DNA of 64,000 bases from Pseudomonas aylmerensis (GCF_001702265.1 NZ_MAUE01000012.1:1-64000); one strand, 5' to 3'. Shown: positions 27,335 through 38,356, numbered from the stretch's first letter. Notes: generated by a model not told the origin, from the letters alone. Numbers and translations are program-made.

Positions 27335-27421
27335 TGTGGGAGCTGGCTTGGCTGCGATGCAGGCACCTCGGTGTATCAGTGATACCCAGGTGTTGCTATC
27401 GCAGGCAAGCCAGCTCCCACA
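27335..27421. repeat. REP pair (REPIN-like)
   Basis: TGTGGGAGCTGGCTTGGCTGCG and the inverse CGCAGGCAAGCCAGCTCCCACA. Located between the convergent ends of the DUF3392 gene and trmB. Confidence 0.85.
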
Positions 27422-27449
27422 GTTGATTGCACTTCAGGTTTCCAGCTGA

Positions 27450-28175
27450 TTAAGCCAGCTTCTCGAACTTCAAATCCCAGACACCATGCCCAAGCCGCTC
27501 GCCGCGGCGCTCGAACTTGGTGATCGGCCGCTCGGCCGGGCGTGGCACGCATTTGCCGTCTTCGGCCAGGTTGCGGTAGCCAGGGGCGACGTTCATCACT
27601 TCCAGCATGTATTCAGCATACGGCTCCCAATCGGTGGCCATGTGCAGGATACCGCCGACTTTCAGCTTGCTGCGCACCAGTTCCGCGAAGGATGCCTGGA
27701 CGATGCGGCGCTTGTGGTGACGGGCCTTGTGCCATGGATCGGGGAAGAACAGCATCAGGCGATCCAGGCTGTTGTCGGCGATGCAGCGGTTGAGCACTTC
27801 GATCGCGTCGCAGTCATACACCCGCAGGTTGGTCAGGCCTTGGGTCAGCACGCCATTGAGCAGCGCGCCGACACCCGGACGGTGTACTTCCACGCCGATG
27901 AAATCCTGCTCCGGCGAGGCGGCGGCCATTTCCAGCAGCGAGTGCCCCATGCCGAAACCGATTTCCAGGGAGCGCGGGGCCGAACGGCCGAAGACGTGGT
28001 CGTAGTCCACCGGCGCATCGGCCAGCGGCAGGACGAACAGTGGCGTGCCCTGCTCCAGGCCCTTTTGCTGGCCTTCGGTCATGCGCCCGGCACGCATCAC
28101 AAAGCTCTTGATGCGGCGGTGCTTGGACTCGTCACCTTCGTCCACGGTGTTCGGCGTTTCGTTTGATTCAGTCAT
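27450..28175 (-). CDS. trmB: tRNA (guanine46-N7)-methyltransferase
   Basis: 241 residues. SAM motif [16 protein letters not shown], catalytic region [18 protein letters not shown] and C-terminal [17 protein letters not shown]. Makes m7G46 in the tRNA variable loop. A TTG precedes the chosen ATG by one codon. Begins nine bases after the thiG stop, so it is probably co-transcribed with thiS-thiG, an order also seen in P. aeruginosa. Confidence 0.96.
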   Translation of the reverse strand: MTESNETPNTVDEGDESKHRRIKSFVMRAGRMTEGQQKGLEQGTPLFVLPLADAPVDYDHVFGRSAPRSLEIGFGMGHSLLEMAAASPEQDFIGVEVHRPGVGALLNGVLTQGLTNLRVYDCDAIEVLNRCIADNSLDRLMLFFPDPWHKARHHKRRIVQASFAELVRSKLKVGGILHMATDWEPYAEYMLEVMNVAPGYRNLAEDGKCVPRPAERPITKFERRGERLGHGVWDLKFEKLA

Positions 28176-28184
28176 CAATAGCTC

Positions 28185-28979
28185 TTACTTGATCAGACCA
28201 TCCAGCGGCGAAGAGGCGCTGGCGTAGAGTTTTTTCGGCATGCGACCGGCGAGGTAGGCCAGGCGGCCCGCGACGATGGCGTGGTTCATGGCTTCAGCCA
28301 TCATGATCGGCTGCTGGGCGTGAGCGATGGCCGAGTTCATCAGCACCGCGTCGCAGCCCAGCTCCATGGCGATGGTGGCGTCGGACGCAGTGCCCACGCC
28401 CGCATCCACCAGCACGGGGATCTTGGCTTCTTCGAGGATGATCTGCAGGTTGTACGGGTTGCAGATGCCCAAGCCGGAACCGATCAGGCCGGCCAGCGGC
28501 ATCACGGCGATACAGCCGATTTCTGCCAGTTGGCGCGCGATGATCGGGTCATCGCTGGTGTAGACCATCACGTCGAAGCCTTCCTTGACCAGCGTTTCGG
28601 CGGCCTTGAGGGTTTCGATCACATTGGGAAACAGGGTTTTCTGGTCGGCCAGCACTTCCAGCTTCACCAGGTTGTGGCCATCGAGCAGCTCACGGGCCAG
28701 GCGGCAGGTGCGCACGGCCTCGATGGCGTCGTAGCAACCGGCGGTGTTGGGCAAGAAGGTGTAGCGATCCGGCGACAGCACTTCGAGCAGGTTTGGCTCG
28801 CCTTCGATCTGGCCGAGGTTGGTGCGGCGCACGGCGAAGGTTACGATCTCGGCACCCGAGGCTTCGATGGCCAGGCGGGTTTCTTCCATGTCGCGGTACT
28901 TGCCGGTGCCGACCAGCAGGCGGGACTGGTAGGTACGACCGGCCAGGACGAAGGGCTTGTCGCTACGAACGATGCTCAT
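28185..28979 (-). CDS. thiG: Thiazole synthase
   Basis: 264 residues, TIM barrel forming the thiazole ring of thiamine from deoxyxylulose phosphate, dehydroglycine and ThiS-thiocarboxylate. Schiff-base lysine in [17 protein letters not shown], phosphate site [13 protein letters not shown] and [10 protein letters not shown] are present. Downstream of thiS on the minus strand. I saw no TPP riboswitch in the 63 bases between the two genes or in the short thiS leader. Confidence 0.97.
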   Translation of the reverse strand: MSIVRSDKPFVLAGRTYQSRLLVGTGKYRDMEETRLAIEASGAEIVTFAVRRTNLGQIEGEPNLLEVLSPDRYTFLPNTAGCYDAIEAVRTCRLARELLDGHNLVKLEVLADQKTLFPNVIETLKAAETLVKEGFDVMVYTSDDPIIARQLAEIGCIAVMPLAGLIGSGLGICNPYNLQIILEEAKIPVLVDAGVGTASDATIAMELGCDAVLMNSAIAHAQQPIMMAEAMNHAIVAGRLAYLAGRMPKKLYASASSPLDGLIK

Positions 28980-29042
28980 GGGAAATCCTCTGTGTGGGTG
29001 AGGTTCTGCAGAATACGCGGTGGCGCACAGGCGCCGGGCGGG

Positions 29043-29243
29043 CTAGCCGCCGCCGATGGCGTGGACCACTTCGACCTGGTCACCTTCGGTGAGCGCGGTC
29101 TCGGCGTGCTGGCTACGCGGGACGATATCCAGGTTGAGTTCCACTGCGACGCGACGCCCGGTCAGGTCCAGACGGGTCAGCAGGGCCGCAACGGTTTCAC
29201 CGTCGGGCAGTTCAAAGGATTCGCCGTTCAACTGAATGCGCAT
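29043..29243 (-). CDS. thiS: Sulfur carrier protein ThiS
   Basis: 66 residues, ubiquitin-like, ending in the obligatory diglycine (HAIGGG). The C-terminal Gly is adenylated and thiocarboxylated to donate sulfur to ThiG. N-terminus MRIQLNGESFELPDGETVA is typical. Starts at the ATG of 29243; an upstream extension is not supported. Paired with thiG. Confidence 0.95.
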   Translation of the reverse strand: MRIQLNGESFELPDGETVAALLTRLDLTGRRVAVELNLDIVPRSQHAETALTEGDQVEVVHAIGGG

Positions 29244-29314
29244 GCCACGGGCCGCCATCGTTTTTAGGGGCCAGCATTCTAGCCCGATTGGGACCCAAAG
29301 GTCAGCTCCAAGCG

Positions 29315-29695
29315 TCAAGCGGTCAGCTGCAAGCGCCAGGCAGCGAGGCCAAGGAAAAACCAGCCGAGCAGAAACGCCAACCCGCCGAACGGCGTAATGA
29401 TCCCCAGTTTGCTGATGCCGGTCAGGGTCAGCACATACAGGCTGCCGGAGAACAACAGGATGCCGACGGCAAAGGAGATGCCCGCCCAGCCGACCAACCG
29501 GCCAGGAATATGTGCGGCCAGCAGCGCCACGCCAAACAGTGCCAGGGTGTGTACCAGCTGATAGGTCACGCCGGTATGGAAGATCGCCAGGTAGTCGGCG
29601 CTCAGGCGGTTTTTCAGGCCATGGGCGGCGAAGGCGCCGAGGGCAACACCGGTGAAGCCGAAAAAGGCAGCCAACATCAGAAAACCACGCAGCAT
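29315..29695 (-). CDS. DUF423 integral membrane protein
   Basis: 126 residues, four hydrophobic helices. Family motifs: AAFFGFTGVALGAFAAHGLK near the N-terminus, FHTGVTYQLVHTLAL, GWAGISFAVGILLFSGSLYVL and GIITPFGGLAFLLGWFFL. YgdD-type protein with no known function. Lies 71 bases upstream of thiS on the same strand, with a Ser/Leu-codon-like repeat CAAGCG(x)CAG in the gap. Confidence 0.92.
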   Translation of the reverse strand: MLRGFLMLAAFFGFTGVALGAFAAHGLKNRLSADYLAIFHTGVTYQLVHTLALFGVALLAAHIPGRLVGWAGISFAVGILLFSGSLYVLTLTGISKLGIITPFGGLAFLLGWFFLGLAAWRLQLTA

Positions 29696-29769
29696 GAGGA
29701 ACTCCAGTCAGACTCAAAGGGCCGGGTCTGTATAATGGCCCGCTCAACGGGTTCGGCCAAGCCATCTCT

Positions 29770-30492
29770 ATGCTGCGTCTCCTCTTCAATCGTTTTCTCA
29801 AAGTCGTGAAATGGTTCGCCATCGGCAGTGTCTTGCTGGTGCTGCTGTTTCGTGTCGTCCCGCCCCCCTTCACCGCGTTGATGGTGGAGCGCAAGGTCGA
29901 ATCCTGGTTTGACGGTGAGCCGATTGACCTGCAACGTACCTGGGTGCCGTGGGACCAGATCTCCGATGACCTGAAAGTGGCGGTGATGGCCGGTGAAGAC
30001 CAGCGTTTCCCGCAACACTGGGGCTTTGATTTCGGCGCGATCCAGGCAGCGATCCTGCACAACGAGCGCGGTGGTTCGATCCGTGGCGCCAGTACGCTGA
30101 GCCAGCAGGTCTCGAAAAACCTGTTCCTGTGGGCCGGCCGCAGTTATCTGCGCAAGGGCCTGGAGGCCTGGTTTACCGGGTTGATCGAGGTGCTTTGGCC
30201 CAAACAGCGGATTCTTGAGGTGTACCTCAACAGCGTGGAATGGGATGAAGGCGTATTTGGCGCCGAGGCTGCCGCGCGGCATCACTTTGGGATGAGTGCC
30301 AAGGCGCTCTCCCGTCAGCAGGCCAGCTACCTGGCGGCGGTGCTGCCTAACCCTCGGGTGTGGAGTGCCAGCCATCCGACTGCCTATGTGGCGCGGAGAG
30401 CCGCGTGGATTCGCCAGCAGATGAGCCAATTGGGTGGGGATGGTTACTTGGTGGAGTTGAATAACTCCCGCAAGGCGCCGTGGTCCGACTGA
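29770..30492 (+). CDS. mtgA: Monofunctional peptidoglycan glycosyltransferase
   Basis: 240 residues. One N-terminal membrane anchor ([19 protein letters not shown]) and a GT51 domain: catalytic Glu in [44 protein letters not shown] and [17 protein letters not shown]. Polymerises lipid II glycan strands at the inner membrane. No transpeptidase domain. Followed by a bidirectional terminator. Confidence 0.97.
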   Translation: MLRLLFNRFLKVVKWFAIGSVLLVLLFRVVPPPFTALMVERKVESWFDGEPIDLQRTWVPWDQISDDLKVAVMAGEDQRFPQHWGFDFGAIQAAILHNERGGSIRGASTLSQQVSKNLFLWAGRSYLRKGLEAWFTGLIEVLWPKQRILEVYLNSVEWDEGVFGAEAAARHHFGMSAKALSRQQASYLAAVLPNPRVWSASHPTAYVARRAAWIRQQMSQLGGDGYLVELNNSRKAPWSD

Positions 30493-30538
30493 GACCCTAC
30501 CAGGGATTGCGTGAGGCTCTGGGTTTTGCGCACAAACA

Positions 30539-30572
30539 AAAATGCCCCAATCTTTCGATCGGGGCATTTTTT
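30539..30572. terminator. Bidirectional terminator between mtgA and rpoH
   Basis: AATGCCCC (30541-30548) and GGGGCATT (30561-30568), with A-rich sequence on the left and a T-run on the right. It serves mtgA on plus and rpoH on minus. Confidence 0.9.
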
Positions 30573-30589
30573 TAGCTTTTCGCAGCGTT

Positions 30590-31444
30590 TTAGGCGGCGA
30601 TCGACAACTTCAGCTTGTTCATCGCGCTTTTCTCAAGCTGACGAATCCGCTCGGCCGACACGTTGTACTTCTGCGCCAGGTCGTGCAGCGTGGCTTTTTC
30701 TTCCGCCAGCCAGCGCTGGTAGAGGATGTCACGGCTGCGGTCGTCCAGCACTTCCAGCGCTTCGTGCAGGTTGTGGTTGGAGTTGTCGCTCCAGTCGGCG
30801 TCTTCCAGTTGACGCGCCGGGTCGTACCGGTGGTCTTCCAGGTAATTGGCCGGCGATTGGAAAGCACTGTCGTCGTCCGCTTCGGCGGCCGGGTCGAACG
30901 CCATGTCATGGCCAGTCAGACGGCTTTCCATCTCGCGCACTTCACGCGGCTCCACGCCGAGGCTTTCGGCCACGCGGTGGACTTCCTCGTTGTTCAGCCA
31001 CGCCAGGCGTTTCTTCTGGCTGCGCAGGTTGAAGAACAGCTTGCGCTGGGCCTTGGTGGTCGCGACTTTCACGATGCGCCAGTTGCGCAGGATGAACTCG
31101 TGAATTTCCGCCTTGATCCAGTGCACAGCAAACGACACCAGGCGCACACCCATCTCAGGGTTGAAGCGCTTCACAGCCTTCATCAGGCCGACGTTGCCTT
31201 CCTGGATCAGGTCAGCCTGGGCCAGGCCGTAGCCGCTATAGCTACGGGCGATATGTACGACAAAACGCAGGTGGGCGAGCACCATCTGCCGAGCCGCCCC
31301 CAAATCCTGCTCATAGTAGAGACTCTCGGCCAGTTCACGCTCCTGCTCCGGTGTCAGCAATGGAATGCTGTTCACCGTGTGCACATAGGCCTCCAGGTTC
31401 GCACCCGGGACCAAAGCATAAGCAGGTTGCAAAGAAGTGGTCAT
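30590..31444 (-). CDS. rpoH: RNA polymerase heat-shock sigma factor RpoH (sigma-32)
   Basis: 284 residues, the length in P. aeruginosa. Region 2 is intact ([40 protein letters not shown]), the RpoH box is visible in [12 protein letters not shown], and region 4 ends [20 protein letters not shown]. Directs heat-shock chaperone and protease transcription. ATG at 31444 is preceded by GGAGG nine bases away; a longer in-frame start through the promoter is rejected. The leader before the start carries a candidate AlgU promoter, and RpoH translation is often thermoregulated by RNA structure, which I cannot fold here. Confidence 0.97.
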   Translation of the reverse strand: MTTSLQPAYALVPGANLEAYVHTVNSIPLLTPEQERELAESLYYEQDLGAARQMVLAHLRFVVHIARSYSGYGLAQADLIQEGNVGLMKAVKRFNPEMGVRLVSFAVHWIKAEIHEFILRNWRIVKVATTKAQRKLFFNLRSQKKRLAWLNNEEVHRVAESLGVEPREVREMESRLTGHDMAFDPAAEADDDSAFQSPANYLEDHRYDPARQLEDADWSDNSNHNLHEALEVLDDRSRDILYQRWLAEEKATLHDLAQKYNVSAERIRQLEKSAMNKLKLSIAA

Positions 31445-31493
31445 ACGAAAAAACCTCCGACTCACATAACTCGTGCAGTTCAGCACTGCGAAA

Positions 31494-31520
31494 ATTGACC
31501 GGGAACCGTAGGACAAGTTC
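31494..31520 (-). promoter_or_regulatory. Candidate AlgU/sigma-E type promoter of rpoH
   Basis: On the minus strand GAACTT (31515-31520) is followed, after 16 bases, by TCAAT (31494-31498), close to the sigma-E/AlgU consensus GAACTT-N16/17-TCtgA. P. aeruginosa rpoH is known to have an AlgU-dependent promoter. The -35 lies in a perfect inverted repeat GGGAAC...GTTCCC (31501-31522). Confidence 0.55.
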
Positions 31521-31573
31521 CCTAAACCACTGATACGGTCAATACAAACGAAACCACATTACCTTGACATTAA

Positions 31574-32592
31574 CTACTTCGGCGCCAACTCACGTAAATG
31601 CCGTGCGACCGCAATCCAAGCACCGATATACCCCAACAGGACCGCGCCAAGCAAGAGCGACAGACCATCGGCCACTGGCACACCGGCCAGGGCAAAATCA
31701 CTGCCGTACAAGCCGGCAAGCCCGACTACCGCGTCGTTCAGCCAGTTCAAGCCAAACGCCAGCACACCCCAGGACAAAATCCCGGCACCGAAGCCATAAA
31801 GCGCGCCCATGTACAGAAAAGGCCGACGCACATAGCTGTCCGTGCCGCCGACCAGTTTAATCACTTCTATCTCGGTGCGACGGTTTTCAATATGAAGACG
31901 AATGGTATTACCTATCACCAAAAGTAATGCAGACACCAACAACACCGTCAGGCCGAACACAAACCGGTCACCCAGCTTGAGAATTGCCGCCAGCCGCTCA
32001 ACCCAGACTAGATCAAGTTGTGCCTGTTGAACCTTGGGCAGCTCTGCGAGTTTTTGTCGCAGGGCTTCCAGGGCCGGCTTGTCGACTTCATTCGGCGTCA
32101 CCAGCACCACGCCCGGCAGTGGGTTCTGCGGCAGCTCCTTCAGTGCCTCGCCCAGGCCGGATTGCTGCTGGAACTCTTCAAGGGCCTGGTCGCGGCTGAT
32201 GTACTCGGCATCGGCCACACCCGGCAGGTTCTTGATGTCATCGCGCAGGCTCTCGCCGTCTTTGGCGCTCGCATCCAGGTTCAGGTACAGCGAAATCTGC
32301 GCCGCACGCTGCCAGGAGCCGCCCAGGCGCTCGACATTATTGAGCAGCAGCGACAGGCCCATCGGCAGGCTCAGGGCCACGGCCATCACCAGGCAGGTGA
32401 AAAAGCTGCCGATCGGTTGTTTGCCCAAGCGACGCAGGCTGTCCAGCAGGCTGGCGCGGTGGCTTTCGATCCAGGCGCGCAGCAAGGTGCTGAAGTCAGG
32501 ACCGTCGTCTTCGTCGTGTTTTTTCTTTTTCGGCTGCGGATCGGCCGGTTTCGGTGCCACGCGTTCGGACACCTTGGGGCTGCGTGTAGCAC

Positions 32593-32596
<4 letters not shown>
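31574..32596 (-). CDS. ftsX: Cell division ABC-type protein FtsX (permease-like)
   Basis: 340 residues. A cytoplasmic N-terminus rich in Lys/Asp (about residues 1-60), first helix (FFTCLVMAVALSLPMGLSLLL), an extracellular domain that contacts murein hydrolase activators (about 90-205), then three C-terminal helices (RFVFGLTVLLVSALLLVIGN, LYGFGAGILSWGVLAFGLNW, LSLLLGAVLLGYIGAWIAVA). Works with FtsE. Its start overlaps the ftsE stop by four bases. Confidence 0.96.
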
Positions 32597-33260
<664 letters not shown>

Positions 33261-33264
<4 letters not shown>

Positions 33265-34667
33265 GAACGCTCCCGCTCGGCAAACAGTGCCTGTACAAAG
33301 GGTTCGGCTTCAAAAGTGCGCAGGTCGTCGATACCTTCACCGACGCCGATATAACGAATCGGCAACCCGAACTGTTTGGCCAGGGCGAAGATCACACCGC
33401 CCTTGGCCGTGCCGTCGAGCTTAGTCAATGCCAGGCCGGTCAGTTGCACCGTCTGGTTGAATTGTTTGGCCTGGCTGATGGCGTTCTGGCCCGTACCGGC
33501 ATCGAGCACCAGCAGCACTTCGTGCGGCGCGTCGGCGTCGAGCTTGCCGATCACGCGGCGGACTTTCTTCAGCTCTTCCATCAAATTGTCTTTGGTGTGC
33601 AGGCGACCGGCGGTATCCGCGATCAGCACATCGATGTTACGGGCCTTGGCGGCTTGCACGGCGTCGAAGATCACCGAGGCGGAATCGGCGCCGGTGTGCT
33701 GGGCGATGACCGGGATCTTGTTGCGCTCACCCCACACCTGCAACTGCTCCACGGCAGCGGCACGGAAGGTGTCGCCGGCAGCGAGCATGACTTTCTTGCC
33801 TTCCGACTGCAGCTTCTTCGCCAGCTTGCCAATGGTGGTGGTCTTGCCGGCGCCGTTGACACCGACCACCAGGATCACGAACGGCTTGTTCGGCGTGATC
33901 ACCAGCGGCGCTTCCACCGGTTTGAGCATCGCTGCCAGCTCGGCCTGCAGGGATTTGTAGAGGGCATCGGCGTCGGTCAACTGCTTGCGCGCGACCTTCT
34001 GGGTCAGGCTCTGGATGATCACCGCGGTGGCTTCGACGCCCACGTCGGCGGTCAGCAGGCGGGTTTCGATGTCTTCCAGCAGCTCGTCATCAATGACCTT
34101 CTTGCCCAGGAACAGGCTGGCCATGCCTTCGCCGATGCTGGCGCTGGTTTTGCTCAGGCCTTGCTTGAGGCGGGCGAAGAAACCGGTCTTGCTGGTTTCG
34201 GCAGGCGCGGCAGGCTCTTCGATGACGGCAGGGGCGGCAGACACTGGCTCGACCACCACCGGTGCCGGTGCTGGCGCTTCTACGACAACCGGCTGCGGCT
34301 CAATGACCACCGGAATCGGCGGCGCCACATGTTCGGCCTGTACATCTTCAACCAGTGCCACGGGCTCTTCGGCCACCGGCAATTGCGGCCATGGCTTGTG
34401 CTCGGGTTCTGGTTGCGGCTCTGGCTCTGGCTCTGGCTCAACCTCGGCCAGCGGCTGCAGCACCGGCTCGGCCATCGGCAATACCACCGGCGCCGGCGCT
34501 TCGGCAACCGGTTCGGCTTCTACTATAGGGTCCGGGATCGGTTCGGCTGGAACCTGCGGCTGTTCGGCGACGGGGGTTTCCTGCGGCTTTTTGCGCAGCC
34601 ATCCGAACAGGCCTTTCTTCTCGCCAGCCGCAGCTGGGGTCTTCTTGTCGTCGTTGGAACCAAACAT
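33261..34667 (-). CDS. ftsY: Signal recognition particle receptor FtsY
   Basis: 468 residues. N-terminal acidic, proline-rich A domain to about residue 160 (many PEP/EPQPEP repeats and PVVVEAPAPAPVV), then the NG domain: N helices with RLKQGLSKTSASIGEGM, P-loop VVGVNGAGKTTTIGKLAKKL, DTAGRLHTKDNLMEEL, TKLDGTAKGG and GEGIDDLRTFEAEPFV. Docks SRP-ribosome complexes at the membrane. The A domain is longer than in E. coli-type core FtsY and is compositionally biased, which makes spurious open frames on the opposite strand. Confidence 0.97.
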
Positions 34668-34898
34668 GGAGACGGCTATCTCAAGGTAGCGACGCGCCTG
34701 GGGGGGCGTCGGTAAATAAAATTCGATGCGTAACAGACTGTTTTTTAGCCAGCTCGTTCATGCGCAACATTTCGTAAGGCCTAAAACGGCCTCAACACGA
34801 CTGCCGCAGTGGCCGTCCTTAAATCCGATCAGTATCCTAGCACCTCCTCGCCCGCCGACGCTAAGACCAAGCGGGCAGCCCAACAGGTTTAAAAACGA

Positions 34899-36254
34899 AT
34901 GAATGCTCTAGCCCGCCACGCCGCAGGCCTGCTGTTCAGCACAGTTTGTCTGCCTCTCTCAGCCCTGGCTGCCGACCCACAACCCACCCACGAATTCACC
35001 CTGGATAACGGCCTCAAGGTGGTCGTGCGCGAAGACCATCGCGCGCCGGTGGTGGTTTCCCAGGTCTGGTACAAGGTCGGTTCGAGCTACGAAACCCCGG
35101 GCCAGACCGGTTTGTCCCACGCCCTGGAGCATATGATGTTCAAGGGTAGCGCCAAGGTCGGCCCCGGCGAAGCGTCGCTGATCCTGCGCGACCTGGGCGC
35201 CGAAGAAAACGCCTTCACCAGCGATGACTACACCGCCTACTACCAAGTGCTGGCCCGTGACCGCCTGGGTGTTGCCTTCGAGCTCGAAGCCGACCGCATG
35301 GCCAGCCTGCGCCTGCCGGCCGACGAGTTCAGCCGCGAAATCGAGGTGATCAAGGAAGAGCGCCGCCTGCGCACCGACGACAATCCAATGTCCAAGGCCT
35401 ACGAGCGCTTCAAGGCCATGGCCTACCCCGCCAGCGGCTACCACACGCCGACCATCGGCTGGATGGCCGACCTGGACCGCATGAAGGTCGAAGAGCTGCG
35501 CCACTGGTACCAATCCTGGTATGTGCCGAACAACGCCACCCTGGTGGTGGTCGGCGACGTGACCCCGGACGAGGTGAAAAACCTGGCCCAGCGTTACTTC
35601 GGCCCGATTCCCAAGCGCGACGTGCCACCCGCCAAGATCCCGATGGAGCTGGCCGAGCCTGGCGAGCGCCTGCTGACGATGCGTGTGCAGACCCAACTGC
35701 CGAGCGTGATCCTCGGTTTCAACGTCCCGGGCCTGGCTACCGCCGAAGACAAGCGCTCGGTACAAGCCCTGCGCCTGATCTCGGCCCTGCTGGACGGCGG
35801 CTACAGCGCGCGTATTTCGGAGCAACTGGAGCGCGGTGAGGAGCTGGTCTCCGCCGCATCCACCAGCTACGACGCCTACACCCGTGGCGACAGCCTGTTC
35901 ACCCTGACCGCCACGCCGAACCAGCAGAAGAAAAAGACCGTCGCCCAAGCCGAAGCGGGCCTGTGGCGCCTGCTGGAAGAATTGAAGTCCAAACCGCCGA
36001 CCGCCGAAGAACTGGAGCGCATCCGCGCCCAAGTGATCGCCGGCGTGGTCTATCAGCGCGATTCCATCACCAGCCAGGCCACAGCCATCGGCTCGCTGGA
36101 AACCGTGGGGCTGTCCTGGACGCTCATGGACACTGAACTGGCCGACCTGCAAAGCGTGACCCCGGAAGATATCCAGAAAGCCGCGCGCACCTATTTCACC
36201 CGCGAACGTCTGAGCGTCGCCCATGTTATGCCTGAGGAGACCGCTCATGAGTGA
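34899..36254 (+). CDS. M16 family zinc metallopeptidase, active subunit
   Basis: 451 residues. Signal peptide (LLFSTVCLPLSALA, cleaved near residue 25). Zinc motif HxxEH in LSHALEHMMFKGS and the downstream Glu in LGAEENAFTSDDYTAYY are intact, so this chain should be catalytic. C-terminal M16 domain follows. It overlaps the next gene, an M16 homologue lacking the zinc motif, by eight bases; the two are expected to form a periplasmic heterodimer like other paired M16 peptidases. Divergent from ftsY across 231 bases. Confidence 0.94.
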   Translation: MNALARHAAGLLFSTVCLPLSALAADPQPTHEFTLDNGLKVVVREDHRAPVVVSQVWYKVGSSYETPGQTGLSHALEHMMFKGSAKVGPGEASLILRDLGAEENAFTSDDYTAYYQVLARDRLGVAFELEADRMASLRLPADEFSREIEVIKEERRLRTDDNPMSKAYERFKAMAYPASGYHTPTIGWMADLDRMKVEELRHWYQSWYVPNNATLVVVGDVTPDEVKNLAQRYFGPIPKRDVPPAKIPMELAEPGERLLTMRVQTQLPSVILGFNVPGLATAEDKRSVQALRLISALLDGGYSARISEQLERGEELVSAASTSYDAYTRGDSLFTLTATPNQQKKKTVAQAEAGLWRLLEELKSKPPTAEELERIRAQVIAGVVYQRDSITSQATAIGSLETVGLSWTLMDTELADLQSVTPEDIQKAARTYFTRERLSVAHVMPEETAHE

Positions 36255-37737
36255 TCGCAAAAGCAGCCGCCTGGTCCTGCCGGGCTTGATCGTCGTCACC
36301 TTGATCGCGGCAAGTGCCGTGTATTTCCTGCGCCCGAGCGACTCGATGGCCAGCCAGGCGCTGGACACGGCGCAATCGGCCAACACGCTGCAATCGCTGG
36401 CTGAGCTGGACGGCAAGGCGCCGACGAACCGCAAGCTCGATGTGCAGACCTGGACCACCGCCGAAGGCGCCAAGGTGCTGTTCGTGGAAGCCCATGAACT
36501 GCCGATGTTCGACATGCGCATCCTGTTCGCCGCCGGCAGCAGCCAGGACGGCAACACCCCAGGCGTGGCACTGCTGACCAACGCCATGCTCAACGAAGGC
36601 GTGCCGGGCAAGGACGTCAGCCAGATCGCCAGCGGTTTTGAAGGCCTGGGCGCCGACTTCGGCAATGGCGCTTATCGCGACATGGCTCTGGTATCCCTGC
36701 GCAGCCTCAGCGACAGCGATAAACGCGACGCCGCCCTGGCACTGTTCGACCAGGTGATCGGCAAGCCGACCTTCCCTGCCGACTCTCTTGTGCGGATCAA
36801 GAACCAGATTCTCGCCGGCTTCGAGTACCAGAAGCAGAACCCCGCCAAGCTGGCCAGCCTGGAGCTGTTCAAGCGCCTGTATGGCGATCACCCGTACGCG
36901 CACCCGAGCGAAGGCACGCCGCAAAGCATCCCGAAGATTACCCTCGCGCAGTTGCAGGCGTTCCACGCCAAGGCTTATGCAGCAGGTAATGCGGTGATCG
37001 CCGTGGTCGGCGACCTGACCCGCGCCGAAGCCGAAGCCATGACGGCCAAGGTCTCGGCGTCGTTGCCCAAGGGCCCGGCGCTGGCCAAGATTGCCCAGCC
37101 GACCGAACCCAAGGCCGGCCTGAGCCATATCGAGTTCCCGTCCAAGCAGACGCACTTGCTGTTCGCCCAACTGGGCATCGACCGCGCCGACCCGGACTAC
37201 GCAGCCCTGTCCCTGGGCAACCAGATCCTCGGCGGCGGCGGTTTCGGCACGCGCTTGATGAGCGAAGTGCGCGAGAAGCGCGGCCTGACCTACGGCGTGT
37301 ACTCCGGTTTCTCGCCGATGCAGGTGCGCGGCCCGTTCATGATCAACCTGCAGACCCGCGCCGAAATGAGCGGTGGCACCCTGCGCCTGGTCGAGGAAGT
37401 GCTGGCCGACTACCTCAAGACCGGCCCGACACAGAAGGAACTGGACGACGCCAAGCGTGAGCTGGCCGGCAGCTTCCCATTGTCCACCGCCAGCAACGCG
37501 GACATCGTCGGACAACTGGGCGCGATGGGTTTCTACAACCTGCCGCTGAGCTATCTTGAAGATTTCATGAAACAATCCCAGGCCCTGACCGTAGAGCAGG
37601 TCAAGGCTGCCATGAACAAACACTTGAGCGCCGACAAGATGGTCATCGTGACCGCCGGCCCGACGATTGCGCAAAAGCCACTACCGCCCCCCACTGACAA
37701 ACCCGCCGAGCAGCCGCTCGGGGTTCCGGAGCATTAA
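36247..37737 (+). CDS. M16 family peptidase, non-catalytic partner
   Basis: 496 residues. N-terminal membrane anchor or signal (VLPGLIVVTLIAASAVYFL). The region aligned to HxxEH reads LLTNAMLNEG, so zinc ligands are missing. It keeps the arginine/tyrosine substrate motif region REKRGLTYGVYSGFSPMQ typical of the non-catalytic M16 subunit. ATG at 36247 overlaps the upstream stop; an outer start 24 bases earlier is not favoured. The stop overlaps the rsmD start by one base (TAATG), so three genes are coupled. Confidence 0.93.
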   Translation: MSDRKSSRLVLPGLIVVTLIAASAVYFLRPSDSMASQALDTAQSANTLQSLAELDGKAPTNRKLDVQTWTTAEGAKVLFVEAHELPMFDMRILFAAGSSQDGNTPGVALLTNAMLNEGVPGKDVSQIASGFEGLGADFGNGAYRDMALVSLRSLSDSDKRDAALALFDQVIGKPTFPADSLVRIKNQILAGFEYQKQNPAKLASLELFKRLYGDHPYAHPSEGTPQSIPKITLAQLQAFHAKAYAAGNAVIAVVGDLTRAEAEAMTAKVSASLPKGPALAKIAQPTEPKAGLSHIEFPSKQTHLLFAQLGIDRADPDYAALSLGNQILGGGGFGTRLMSEVREKRGLTYGVYSGFSPMQVRGPFMINLQTRAEMSGGTLRLVEEVLADYLKTGPTQKELDDAKRELAGSFPLSTASNADIVGQLGAMGFYNLPLSYLEDFMKQSQALTVEQVKAAMNKHLSADKMVIVTAGPTIAQKPLPPPTDKPAEQPLGVPEH

Positions 37738-38354
37738 TGGCCAGTTCATCTCGCCCGAAAAAACCTGTCCACAACGTGCATAACGGTGTGGGCCAACTGC
37801 GCATCATTGGTGGCGAATGGGGCAGCCGCAAGCTGAGCTTCCCCGACGTCGTCGGCCTGCGCCCCACGCCTGATCGCGTGCGTGAAACCCTGTTCAACTG
37901 GCTCGCGCCGTATATCGGCGGGGCCAAAGTGCTGGATCCGTTTGCCGGCAGCGGCGCATTGTTCCTCGAGGCGCTGTCCCGTGGCGCAGCCCAGGCCCAG
38001 GCGCTGGATGCAAGCAATGTGGCGGTGTCCAGCCTCAAGGAACACCTCGGCACCCTGCGCTGCACCAACGGCCAGGTGCAAACCGCCGACGCGCTGCGCT
38101 ATCTGGAAACCCAGCCGGCAAGCGAATACGACGTGGTATTCCTCGACCCGCCGTTCAACCAGAACCTGTTGCCCGCCGTGTGCACCTTGCTCGAAGAGCG
38201 CCAATGGCTGGCGGCGGATGCATGGATCTACACTGAAAGCGAGACCGCGCCGTCAACCCTCGGCTTGCCTGGCGCCTGGCGCCTGCACCGGGAGCAGAAG
38301 TCCGGTCGGGTGTATTACGCGTTGTGGCATCGGTTGGTCGACAGCGTCGCTTAA
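37737..38354 (+). CDS. rsmD: 16S rRNA (guanine966-N2)-methyltransferase
   Basis: 205 residues. RIIGGEWGSRKLSFPDV and GLRPTPDRVRETLFNWL are RsmD hallmarks, then SAM motif VLDPFAGSGALFLEAL and the catalytic DPPF in VVFLDPPFNQNLL. Methylates G966 of 16S rRNA. Start overlaps the previous stop. Confidence 0.96.
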   Translation: MASSSRPKKPVHNVHNGVGQLRIIGGEWGSRKLSFPDVVGLRPTPDRVRETLFNWLAPYIGGAKVLDPFAGSGALFLEALSRGAAQAQALDASNVAVSSLKEHLGTLRCTNGQVQTADALRYLETQPASEYDVVFLDPPFNQNLLPAVCTLLEERQWLAADAWIYTESETAPSTLGLPGAWRLHREQKSGRVYYALWHRLVDSVA

Positions 38355-38356
38355 TC

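Noticed and set aside
28980..29042. TPP riboswitch before thiG
   Set aside because: The gap is only 63 bases and the conserved thi-box sequence (CUGAGA) was not found in it or in front of thiS.
33444..34715. His/Leu-rich plus-strand open frame opposite ftsY
   Set aside because: Arises from the Pro/Glu-rich A domain of FtsY read backward; no independent support.
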